From assembly GCF_000247815.1 (NCBI RefSeq), contig NC_021671.1, forward strand, positions 23,832,937 to 23,896,936: a DNA stretch of 64,000 nucleotides. The letters are read 5' to 3'. Below the pieces are notes generated by a model, which did no database searches, was not told the origin of the DNA, and saw only the letters and a list, made by a program, of their open reading frames with translations. The DNA comes from Ficedula albicollis (Eukaryota > Chordata > Aves > Passeriformes > Muscicapidae). Below are positions 25,659 through 36,700 of the stretch, piece after piece. Both the position numbers and the translations under genes were made by a program. The number at the start of each line of letters is the position of its first letter. Positions within the stretch are counted from its first letter, which is position 1.

Positions 25659-25850
25659 GAAATAACAAGAACATGATGCTCTAGACTAAATTTAGTTCAA
25701 GTAAAATCAAGTTCTTCATTTCCATCCTCTGTGTTTATCTTGTCTTGGAGTTCAACGAAATAACAAGAACATGATGCTCTAGACTTTAGTTCAAGTAAAA
25801 TAAAGTTCTTCATTTCCATCCTCTGTGTTTATCTTGTCTTGGAGTTCAAG
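25659..25850 (+). repeat. 98-bp direct tandem duplication
   Basis: Copies begin GAAATAACAAGAACATGATG at 25659 and 25757. The second lacks 4 bases near GACTAAATTTAG and reads AAATAAAG for AAATCAAG. Confidence 0.92.
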
Positions 25851-28800
25851 CAATGGAATATTTTAACAAGATTTAGGAAATAACGTTTTACTTTTCCTTG
25901 GTGAATAGTTTAATTTAGATTACTCTGGATTGAGGCTTCATGAAAATAATATTATATAGTTTGTATAATAAACCCTTCTATGGCTTAAGAATTATAACAT
26001 TTTAGTTGCAGAGCTTTCCCCATGGTACATGTAAGTTTTAAGAACAAAAACATCCCTGACTGTGGGAGTTCAAAGAGTATACATTTTTAGTACAGGGGAA
26101 GCATCCTTGCAGCTCTGCAAATAAAAGTGAAAGCAAAGAAATCAACAGTTAAACATTGTTTATCTTTGTTTGGCTATGTCCAAATATTTCTTTAACTAGA
26201 ACAGATTCACCTGCTGAAATGGGCATTTCCTTTGCAATTATAGATGAAGTCTGTGACAATATGCAGAACAGCCTAAAACTTCATTTCACAAGTTAACAGA
26301 AAAAGGGTGATATGTTTTAGGGAGGTCAAATATATTCTGTAATGAAAAAAACCAGAAAAGCTTTATCACATACCTTGTTTAATGTAGTCATCTAAAACAG
26401 TTGTGTGTATTAAGAAAAAACTTATTTTGTTTTGCCACTGTAGAGTGAAGCAGCAAATAGGCAAGATAGATGACTAACAGTGATAGAGTTAGTGTCAAAA
26501 TGTATATACCATGGGAATAAATGAAGAGAATTATAGATCACTGTGCTGGGAATAAAATGTATCAGGACTGGTGTCTACAGGTGGTTATACCACAGTCCTC
26601 CAGACTGCAGTAATGCAGATGTTGTTTTTCCCTCTACATCCCACAGCTTGGGCTTGTGACAGGATCCTGAGGTGCTTAGAGCTTTGAGGTGGCTGTGCTG
26701 GGGCATCTCCCCTCAGGACACCAAAAGAGGTTTAAAATAAGGACAGGCAAATTTCATTTAGATAAGAATGAGAAACATGACTCTATATAGAAAAATCTCA
26801 AGGCAATTAGTCCAAGAAAAGCAGAAAATAATCAGAATTAAAAATGCCTTATGAACAGTTGTGTCCCACCTCAATGCCCCCCTGCCTCCATTGCCCACTC
26901 TACCTGCACCAAAATGTCTCAGCCTCTGTGGCAGTGCCTGTGACAGCTCCCTTGGGGAAGGAGCAATCTCCCTTTTCATCCCTTTTGGTCCACAGAGTCC
27001 ATTTGAGCTTCTTGGTCTTTTCAATAGACAGATAAACATAGGGAAAAAGGAAGTGGATAGCAAAATATGGTCCCTTACCACAGGATATTACTAATGCACA
27101 ACTAAAGGGTAACAACTAGCATCAACTTCAATATAAGTATTATGTTGAATTAAGGTATTTAATATAATCTATCATCCTTTATACAAAATAAACTATTTAA
27201 TGCTTTTAGAGTTAACACCTTTCTGTACTAAGAGAGTCAGTTTGGCTACATATATTTCAAGCTATATAATTCTTATAAAATATTTTTCTATGAAGGGTTT
27301 GGGGTTTTTTTGCTTGTGTGTGTGTATAAAATTCATATTAGGAAAAGAAATTTCATGATGCATATAAACAAGTTTACTTGCAAAAAAAATGTTCCTGACC
27401 CTCTGCATTGGTATTGATTTGGGCTTTCTGCTTGTACAATGCATTAAATGTAAGCAAAGTAAGCAAATTGTGTACCATAAATAACTTGTCATATCATATA
27501 TTATATTACCGAGTATTTCCAAGCAATCTGGATACAAACTGATGAGTCAACAAAAAATTTTAGATGGAAAATTAGATTCTATTTACTTATGGTAAAAAAA
27601 TTACTGAATAAAATATAAAATAAAGGATAAACACCCAAATGAATATTTTTCTTGCATGAAACAGATTTGATTAGCTCTAACTTTCAGAGAAGCAAAAACT
27701 TAAAGCTGGGTGGGTTTTTTATAACCAAAAAATATATTTAAACAGTACCACTTTTTATAGCAATAGAAATTATAAAAAACATAAAACATATAGAAAATAT
27801 CAAAGCCCCTAAAAATATTTTATTAAATATTTCTCTTTTTCTGCCAGAACTGAATGTGTTAGATGCAGTTTTGCAAGACAAGAAAATTTATAAAAATTTT
27901 ATACATTATTGAAAAAAAAAGAAGGAGACAATTATAAATTTGTTGGCTGTACTCCACCTACAACCTGGAATCTGAGAACATGCTAAGATCTCTAGGACTG
28001 ATTTTTCTGTATCTTATAATTTTAGTTAATAATAAAAATGATTCTTCTATAATCTGAAACCGTGTGAGATTAATTTACCTCCATATTCCATATTTATTTA
28101 TTATGTACTGGATTACACCTTTTAAGGAAGATATGAAAACAAATACAAATAAGCTTCCTCATAGTACTTTGTATTACAACAGTGTAGCAACAGTAACTGA
28201 AAGCTGAACAAAAGCCAAATGGAAGCAATAAAATGAGACAATAAATTCAGATATGTCTTCTCTATGTTTTGAGCAAAGCTTTGTAAATGCAAAATCACTC
28301 AAGATAAGATTGTTTGGCCTTTTAATGTGAATAAGGAGGTCACCTGGAGGAGGTTATTTCTTTTAATCAAACAAGAAACTCATAGCTAGCAATACCATGT
28401 GGTCTGGAGTAAATTCTTAGGCCATTTCTTTTTAACTGACTTTTAGCATTGAAACCTTTTTCTGGGCAATTGTGCCAATGTGGCAGGTCTTAGGGCTGTC
28501 AGGGTTCAGGCATTCTCCCTGATATCCCAGTACGCACCACAACACACCTGTAGCTGTACACCATCAGAGGACCACAGACATGCTGTGCCACCACTACCCA
28601 CCCACTTGTGGTGGCAGCTTTCTTCTTGACTCACGTAGGCAAAATGAGAGTCTGCTGTGTTAAACTTTGTGAGACCAAGGAAAGTGTGATGGGGCTAACA
28701 CAGATTGTAAGGTGTCCTGTATGCATGGATTTACCACTCCATTTGGCATTAGCCATCTCTTATTTAGCTGCATAAAAACTACACTCAGTTAATAATTCGT

Positions 28801-30192
28801 TTTCTTTTTTCTTTGATTTGGGTGTGTTTTGTGAATACTCATTTGAAACTTCTCTGACAGCCCAGGTACTGCTGGATGCATTTGTCTGCATGCCTAATAT
28901 TTCCTGGTAGCAAAATGACTCCCAATTGATTTGGCTTTACTGTGATTAAGACCAAAATTAATTTGTTTATTTTTTCTGTTTACCTATGTTTTGCCCTAGA
29001 AGTGCAACATAGGTGAGGAACACTTTTTATTTTTGCTAGCCTAATGAAACTGCTATAGATGCTGACATATACCATCCAGCCACACACACACCATCAAAAC
29101 CATGCTGATTTATCAACAGAAATTTCCTTTAGCTGTCGTGAAGAGATATTACAGTATAACCAATCACCAAAATCCTATAATGAAAGGAGGATCAGAGAAG
29201 ATGATCACAGTCAAAGTGCTTGTGGTATTCAGGGGAAAGTACAGGGAGTGACAAGAGCTGTTTTAAGGAAAGCTGAACTTAAAACAGAAAAGAACAGATG
29301 GTGACCTTTGTTTTAGTCAAATGTTTGAGCTGGTCAGCTCACTGTGTAAATTACCTTAATGGTTTTAATGTCTTTCTGAGCCAGCCAGACCAGCATGGGG
29401 GAAGTGTATTTGTGGCTCAGCCCAGCACAGATATAAAAGCTGAGCATTCAGCAGGATAAACTTTGAAAACAGCAACAGACTTGAGCTCCCACCTACTCTT
29501 TCCAGTGACTGAGGGTGCTCAGCACTGTCACTGCACATGTATAGGGATGGATGATGGGAATTAAGTTTAATGTGATACAGGTGAATGTTGCAGCTGCTCT
29601 ATTGTGCTTGTGCTAGAACCTCAGTATGCTGCTACACACTCTGATAAGTCAAAGTCTCATGTAACGTCCAGTATCTTCAAATAAGTAAATTTGGTATTAC
29701 AACTTTAAAACTTCCTTGTGCAGAGTATCTGAAAGAGCCTAGTCAGAGCGTATTGGACCCTGACACAAGAATGAAACCATTGACATTGTCTTCTGTAGTG
29801 CAGGAGGTTTACTTAGAGGAATGATCTTCTCATGACGTTGTTGAGAGTCTATTTTGAAAAGGTGAGAAAATGTTGCCAAATGGTTGGCATGGAAAGAATT
29901 ATATTCTCAATTGTCACCTCATGAAACTCCCTCTATGAATTTCCTAAAGTTCTGGATTTTGCTATGCCCCATCAGATTGGATTAAACCATATCTGTATTT
30001 CCATTTCTCATTTTCATAGTTTCTTAAAAGCTATCTTGCTTATCTTCTTTTTGACAGCATTCATATCTACATGCTTGTACTTATTTCTGGTGTTTAGAAT
30101 AATGGGGGGGGGGGGGCGCCGGGGGAATGGCAGAAAGCAGGTTATCCTCTTTGGATAAAAGTCTTATATGCAGCTTAATTTCCTGTTCACAA
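25851..30192. other. non-coding DNA with a candidate promoter
   Basis: No gene or transposon was recognised with confidence. 26640-27060 and 28480-28700 are richer in G+C and might be old repeat debris. The TATA-type site at 29431 is listed separately. A 13-G run followed by CGCCGGGGG lies at 30104-30125. Confidence 0.45.
29431..29440 (+). promoter_or_regulatory. candidate TATA box (core promoter)
   Basis: ATATAAAAGC lies in a locally GC-richer setting ('ggctcagcccagcacag' upstream). Initiation would be expected about 25-30 bases downstream, near 29465. No coding exon can be attached to it, and a lone TATAAAA occurs often in AT-rich DNA. Confidence 0.2.
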
Positions 30193-30261
30193 GGAGTATT
30201 AATGTTTTGGCACCAATGACTTGGCCAGCTCTGCAACTCGGAGCCAACACATTAATACTCA
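30193..30261. repeat. inverted repeat (hairpin), ~20-bp stem, ~25-base loop
   Basis: The left arm 'gagtattaatgttttggc' (30194-30211) pairs with the right arm 'gccaacacattaatactc' (30243-30260) with one mismatch, and the stem extends partly outward and inward. It lies inside a 420-base region open on both strands (30164-30590). It could be a transposon end, a structured RNA or chance. Confidence 0.55.
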
Positions 30262-30858
30262 GAGTAATGCTGTGCCAGTTAGAAAATGCAGTACAGGATC
30301 TGAGCCCAGGTGGACAGTGCCCAAAAATGCCACCTGTTGGTGCCTCTAATTCTTGGCTATTCACAAACTGGAGCACACTGCTGGTCTCTTCATTCCCAGT
30401 GCTCTTCCTCAACATATTCCCAGTAATGAGAATAGGACAGGAGTCTAGGTTGTCTACTGTCAGCTTAGCTCTGTCTTTCAGCGATGCAGATTCTATGGAA
30501 AGTTGTCCTGTTGAAAAAGGAATAAAGCAGACTATGCACATTACAAAATTGATTGATATAATACAAAATTTTGAGTTTTTTCAAGATTAGATTTGATCTG
30601 ATTTTATTTTTTGTTACCACCCATCCCCACATGTGAAAACCTGCAAATAGTAGAAGTCTGTTCTTTGTAGTGCAAAGGCTATTTATGTTATATCATGATG
30701 ACTTAATTTTAACTCAAGGTTTTACTTTTTTCATAAGAAAGTTCTTCTTATTTCTTTGCTTCCCATATGATGTGTAGTATGCAGAGATGTTACTAATATG
30801 ACCAACTCTCATACTTTTAAATTTGTTATGTCCATTGATAAAGACATATAAGTGATTG

Positions 30859-30997
30859 AAACAAAGTCACTTAAAGTAAAACAAGATCTATCTGTGTCTG
30901 TAATGCAAACAATTAATCCCAGTAGAGCTCAAACAAAGTCAAAGTAAAACAAGATCTGTCTGTGTCTGTAATGCAAACAATTAATCCCAGTAGAGCT
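30859..30997 (+). repeat. 72-bp direct tandem duplication
   Basis: Copies begin AAACAAAGTC at 30859 and 30931. The second lacks a few bases after AGTC and reads TCTGTCTG for TCTATCTG. Confidence 0.92.
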
Positions 30998-33313
30998 AAG
31001 TATTCTATCAGAGCAAAACAATTTTACAAGAAAATTTCTCTAACCATATAACATGATCTAATCTGAAATATGTAGGAAGCAAAAAATCATACCGTTCACA
31101 GTAATGATTAGTTATTCTTCCAAATCTGAAGCAAAAATAGACCATAATAACAGTTTTTAAAGAATCTGGGTACATGGAGATTTTTGTTAATAATGGAATT
31201 CAGAAATAATTTGAAGTCATTTCTAAAAGAGCTTATTTTCTTTTATAGACACTTCTGTGAAGAATGTAATCTATATAAATTAGCTCTTCATGCAGATATA
31301 TGTTTGTGGGCATCAGAATTCATGCAAATACATAAATTATAGACTGACAGACATTCTGTGTTCTGGGATATATGTACATAACAAGATATTTACACAAGTT
31401 TAACTGCCCAGAGACACCTGAAAATGTGTTTTTCAAGGTAGGAAGAAGCAGATGGAACTGGAGCTGTATTACAGGGAGTCATAAGTCACCAGAAAAAGTC
31501 CTCCACCACAACCGCCACCATTTGGCAACTACTGCTAATCCAAACATAATGTTGGACAGCAGTACTGTAGATTACATACTTCTAAAGTTTCTCTTGGAAA
31601 ACAGGCAGTTGCAACACATCTGTAGTTTGAATACTAAACTAATTTGAGCAGGACTGGACCATGATGATACACACAGAGAAACACAAAATACTGAGGTCTT
31701 TCCCTGTGCAGTACTGGATTCTTCATATGTACTATGAGGTCCATGTCCTTCAGTCTGCCAATTTTGATCAGACTTATTATCTGGAAGCTGAAGAGATGAT
31801 GACTTGACCCTGGCTCTAGAGCTGTTGATGATAACTGGTATTTTCAGCATCCATTCTTTGCTTGGTCTGTGTAGCATATATGATGCACATGCAGTGCCAA
31901 TGTGACTTTTCAGAACCCCATAGTTGATTATGAAATTGTGATGCACTTGTACACTTATGAATTTCTCATAAAGAGACTTTTTTTAAAAGTAAGAGACTGC
32001 TAAAATAGTCATGTAATAAATAATTAAAGATCCATCTTGATATTCTACTAAATCTTGTTTATATACATACTCAAGGAAATAAAAAATAAATGACATTGTC
32101 TCACAGCAGTTGCAGAGAGAGGTAAGATCTTGTCTGTGCTTCGCAGAAAAGCAGATAAGTAGTTCAAAAGCAAGTGAAGTGTGTTACTTGCATGTAAAGC
32201 ACACATAAAATATAAAAACTAAGCCCTTTGAATAAAGGTCTTTGAAGTCAGTGTGTTTTTTTGTGAAGTTAATGAGTAAAAACAGCTGATTGGTTGCAAT
32301 TGAGGGGATAGGAGAGATGAAGTCCTTTCTTGAACCAGTACACATTCACAGATGACCAGCAAAACTCCTGATTCAGAAGTAATAGAAGTGAGATTCAGAG
32401 AGAAGAACTCATTATGAAATGAGAGTGAAGGAAGGCAGACTCTATTCTGTATTTTGCAGACCAAAGTAAATTAAATACATTAAATAAATAAGAAGTAAAC
32501 AATGACTGTAATGTTACAGAACTTTTCTTTCTAACAATGAGCTAAGGATGGAACAGAAATCATTAAGTCATGAAGAAAAGGATATTAAATTACTTTCTTT
32601 TCCATCAGGGTTTTTAAAGCAAAGAAAGAATCCTGAGGGCTACATCCAGTGAGCATCTAAAGTCTGCAGACACTAAACTGAAGGCAAAAGCAAAAAAAAC
32701 ACAAACCAAAAAACCAAAAAAGCACTAGTGCCTTGCTCATTGCTTGAGGGAATCTTGTCAATGAAAGAATGTTGCTAAAAAACCATGTAGAAATCTGCAC
32801 TTCTTACAGTGGTAATGACCTTTAACATACATTTTTGTCTCTAGGAGAAATACTTCATTTAATAGAGGAACATTTTAGTAACAAGAAAAGCTATCACTAG
32901 AAATAGATGTGTTTGTGTTGTATTTTGTATAATTACTGTGATATGCTTGCAAAGCAAATTTGAGAACAAAGCATTCACTCAGGCATTCTAATGAGGATGG
33001 TTTAGTTACTGTAAAAACATATACTGAGTCATCTAGCCAGAGTCTGCATCAAGTAAACTTGATTTTCTTTCCCTTCTGTTTTAGGTGAAGATTTTCTTTC
33101 CTATTAAATTTTGTTTCAGTTTCAAAATTATTATTTCATAACAAGAATCAGAGCAAGAATGGCAACAGGTAAATTTGATATATAGTGTTACCTCTTGTGA
33201 CAAGAAATTTTGGTCAATGAAGTTACAAAAACAATTGTATTTTATCTAAGACTATCTAATTGCCTATTTTTTGCTCAATATTAGAAATTATGCTTGTACC
33301 TTTATACATTAAT
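30998..33313. other. non-coding DNA, nothing recognised
   Basis: AT-rich. The open frames at 31372-31647 and 31572-31946 lack any recognisable domain. Confidence 0.5.
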
Positions 33314-33506
33314 GAACTTCTAGTGATTATGTGCCCTACATGCCCAGGTTCTTCATCTCAGCTAATAATTTCCATATCCCCTCTCATTCAATTTTTGCTG
33401 CATCATAATAGAACTTCTAGTGATTATGTGCCCTACATGCCTAGGTTCTTCATCTCAGTTAATAATTTCCATACCCCCTCTCATTCAATTTTTGCTGCAT
33501 CATAAT
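33314..33506 (+). repeat. 97-bp direct tandem duplication
   Basis: Copies begin GAACTTCTAGTGATTATG at 33314 and 33411. Single-base differences: CCCAGG/CCTAGG, CAGCTAAT/CAGTTAAT, ATATCC/ATACCC. Confidence 0.93.
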
Positions 33507-34713
33507 TTGTGTAATAGTCAAGAAACTCAGATTTCCTTGTTTTGTATTCAAAATATTGTTATGGAAAAAAAGCAAAATATGTATTGTCAGTAATAACAAC
33601 AGTTAAAATCATTATGCACACATGTTTATGCATACCCTTGCTAAGCCATGTTACATCTTAATCTGCTATGTGTCTTTCTTGTTCATCAGAAACTTGTTCC
33701 TTGTTTTTTCCCAGGTCCCAAGGCTGCCTTTCTCTAGCTGAGCTGTTGTGAGCTATTTATAGTCCCAAGGTTGCCTGTGACAACCTGTGCCTTTGTTTGG
33801 TTTCTTTTTGCTGTTTGCTGTTTGTCAGTTATCTTCTTCTTTATTCATCCCATGTTTGCAGTTCTCCCCAGTATGCAGAAACATATCTGTCTGTATATGT
33901 AATAAAAGCTGAGATACTTTCTCTACAACCAGGTCACTTGAAGGAGCAATTAGTAGATGAAAATATAACAATATATTTTACAGTCTCTCAGGACATGAGG
34001 GAAACTTGCACTGCAGCTTAAATACTGACACAACAAAGCTGGTATAACCTTTAGAGTGACCTTTCTCTGCTTAATAAAAAGCAACTGTAACTTGATAGAA
34101 AACAACATTAGCATGCACATAATAATAAGCAGTATAATGACTCTTTAGCTGCATGGGCTACATTAATATCTTGCAAGGAGATATAACTTACATTAAAAAT
34201 TCACAGCAATTGCAGAAGCCAATGTCATTACCACAAAGCCACAAGTAAGACACAAGGAAGCACAAACATATTGGAGTTAATGTTTTCAGTATCACACACT
34301 GACATACATGGAGCAGGAGTTTATAGCAGAGGCTATTGGAGAGTTATGGAAGAGTATCTATGCTAATACTATATATTTTCACTTGAATTTAAGGTATATG
34401 TTTTAAAAAAATCTGTTAATTTACAACTTTATCTTTGAAGAATGTAGAATGTCTTCTCACTAAAGGGGGAAAAAAAGCCTGTTTGAAGTGGGTGAGATGA
34501 GTACTTATATATTTGTGTGACAAGTACAAGTAAGCCTCTTTATTACTTGTAAGTAATATTTCTCTTATCCATGAAGCTCAATGCATTTAAAACTAAACTA
34601 GATATCTATTAATGGAAGAGCCTACAGAGACATCACAACCTAAGATAGTATTTAGCTTATTTATACAGATTTACTTTCAGATTTTTTTCTTTTTATTTTT
34701 CTCTTCTTCACAG

Positions 34714-34797
34714 CCTTTTCTATTCAAATTGCACACTATAGAGCCAATGGGAAAAATCAAAATAGTGCACCCTCCTAATTTTACTGACAGCAAGCCA
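34714..34797 (+). other. candidate 84-base exon (unrecognised)
   Basis: The acceptor is strong: about 30 pyrimidine-rich bases ending CTTCTTCACAG. The donor CCA|GTAAGTATG at 34798 is nearly ideal. Exactly 84 bases lie between them, and only one of the three frames is open. The 28-residue peptide begins PFLFKLHTIEPMGKIKIV and ends HPPNFTDSKP. By splice signal alone this is the best internal-exon candidate in the window. No protein family was recognised, and no neighbouring exon can be joined to it here. Confidence 0.3.
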
Positions 34798-34813
34798 GTA
34801 AGTATGAAATCCT

Positions 34814-35063
34814 ATGTCTCAGTGCTTAGAAACAAACTTTAGCAAAATTTGTGACCTTGTAGTGGTACTCAGGTGTCAATATCTAGTAACATCGTGGTCA
34901 AATGTATGGTAGCAAGCAATCAGACAGATTTTCCTCCATGTCTCAGTGCTTAGAAACAAACTTTGAAGCAAAATTTGTGGCCTTGTAGTGGTACTCAGGT
35001 GTCAATATCTAGTAACATCGTGGTCAAATGTATGGTAGCAAGCAATCAGACAGATTTTCCTCA
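34814..35063 (+). repeat. 124-bp direct tandem duplication
   Basis: Copies begin ATGTCTCAGTGCTTAG at 34814 and 34938. Differences: CTTTAGC/CTTTGAAGC and GTGACC/GTGGCC. It starts 16 bases after the candidate exon 34714-34797 ends. Confidence 0.93.
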
Positions 35064-35577
35064 GAAGTTCCTTCTGCCTGCGTTTGAGATTTATCCAGAA
35101 AAGAAAAAGAATAGACTTTTTTCTTCTGGATGGCAAAAGTGCCTATTTCACTGTTCATGATGCCTTGTTTCAGAGGTAATTAAGCCTGACCAGTCAAGTC
35201 AACTTTTCATCTTCAAGTGAAAAATTGCAACAGACTCACAGGTGTTCTGACATTTATTTGCTAATACTTTGGACAAAAGACTGTCTGTGGAAACTAACAT
35301 TTTTCATCAGAAGCTATAACAATACTTGTAATAATACCTGTATTAAAGGAGAACTTGATCCTCACACACTCATTGGGCAAATTTCCTGCTGTTCTTACCT
35401 CTACAACCCTTCTAAGGGAAGAGACTGTCTTGCTACAAAGACATTTGTTCTTCAAGTTAAAATTATCATTGAGGAGATGGAAATTCACTTTTTCTGGCAG
35501 AGGTCATAGGGATTGATTATTCAAGATGATGGTCTTGTCATAAGTGCGATAGAAGACATGAAAAATTGCCATCACAA

Positions 35578-35622
35578 ATGTCTTTTCTAACCTAGTCTAT
35601 CCTGTGATTCTGTGATTCTGTA
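35578..35622 (+). mobile_element. CR1 LINE 3' tail fragment
   Basis: 'aatgtcttttctaacctag' is followed by two direct TGTGATTCTG units, the terminal repeat of avian CR1. Only the last few dozen bases are recognisable. Confidence 0.65.
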
Positions 35623-36122
35623 AAAATGAAAACAAAGAACGAAATCTTTCTTGAAACCTTTGGATCAGCAGAAGATGATGGTGTTTTGGAGAGAAATGAT
35701 GACCAAAAAAAGGAAGGAGACTTCAAGAAAGGCAGAAAAAGGAATTCAGATAGGACACATAATCTTGTACATGTGAGGTAAATTTTAATGTACATAATAG
35801 CATCAAAAATTTTGACAAGATAAATGGAATCATCTTTCATCAGAACCAAACAGGTAAAGTGGCATTTATCCGTTTAATTTCATAGCTTTTGTTACCTGGT
35901 GCAGAGCCAAATCTGCGGCACGTGACCTATGATCTGCACTAAAATGGCATAGCTGTACAATGCCTCCACATTGATATTTCTCATTGCCAATTCTTATTTT
36001 AGAAAAATAGTATTTACTTCATTTCTGCCTCCAGTTTGTTTGTGACTTAAGTCAATTGAGCCCACTCAATTGCTTTGACTTGATCATTTGTAGTATACAA
36101 ATATATTAGATTAACAAAAGTA

Positions 36123-36333
36123 TAGAATAGAATAGAATAGAATAGAATAGAATAGAATAGAATAGAATAGAATAGAATAGAATAGAATAGAATAGAATAG
36201 AATAGAATAGAATAGAATAGAATAGAATAGAATAGAATAGAATAGAATAGAATAGAATAGAATAGAATAGAATAGAATAGAATAGAATAGAATAGAATAG
36301 AATAGAATAGAATAGAATAGAATAGAATAGAAT
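36123..36333 (+). repeat. (TAGAA)n microsatellite, about 42 units
   Basis: An uninterrupted TAGAA pentanucleotide array of about 210 bp. It abuts the 3' end of a minus-strand CR1, whose terminal repeat (ATTCTATG-type) is the probable seed. The ILFYS-repeat open frame across it on the minus strand is an artefact of the period. Confidence 0.98.
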
Positions 36334-36700
36334 CAGTTGGAAGTGATGTTATAATGATCATCCAGTCCAGCTGCTTGACTAATTTGGGGTTGAGTATAAG
36401 CTAAAGTGTGTTGTTCAGGGCTATATTCATATGCCTCAGACATTGATAGTTTTGAGACATTGACTACCACTCTAGGAAATCTGTAACCAGTATTTGACCA
36501 CCCTCAGTAAAGAAATGTTCCATAATGACAACTCTTAACCTTCCCCAAAGCACTTTTGAGCCACTTCCATGAGTCCTCAATCTCAAATAGAAGAGTTCAG
36601 CACCTCCTTCTCCAGCTTCCCTTCTCAGAAATTTGTACAGAGCAATGATATTTCTAGAAAAGCATTTCCTTATGAAATGGCTCTGCATCTGTAAACCTGC
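36334..36700 (-). mobile_element. old CR1 LINE 3' region, minus strand
   Basis: On the plus strand the order matches the reverse complement of CR1: 'cagttggaagtgatgttata', 'gatcatccagtccagctgct', 'ctaccactctaggaaatctg', 'tttgaccaccctcagtaaag', 'gagccacttccatgagtcct', 'tctccagcttcccttctcag'. It is strongly diverged and all frames are broken. Its tail is the TAGAA array at 36123-36333. Confidence 0.8.

Larger units (their letters stand above)
33507..35577. other. non-coding DNA with one exon candidate
   Basis: Apart from the candidate exon 34714-34797 and the duplication at 34814-35063, nothing was recognised. Confidence 0.45.

Noticed and set aside
36047..36361. Protein with ILFYS repeats
   Set aside because: A five-base repeat (TAGAA) read in frame gives a periodic peptide; it is a microsatellite.
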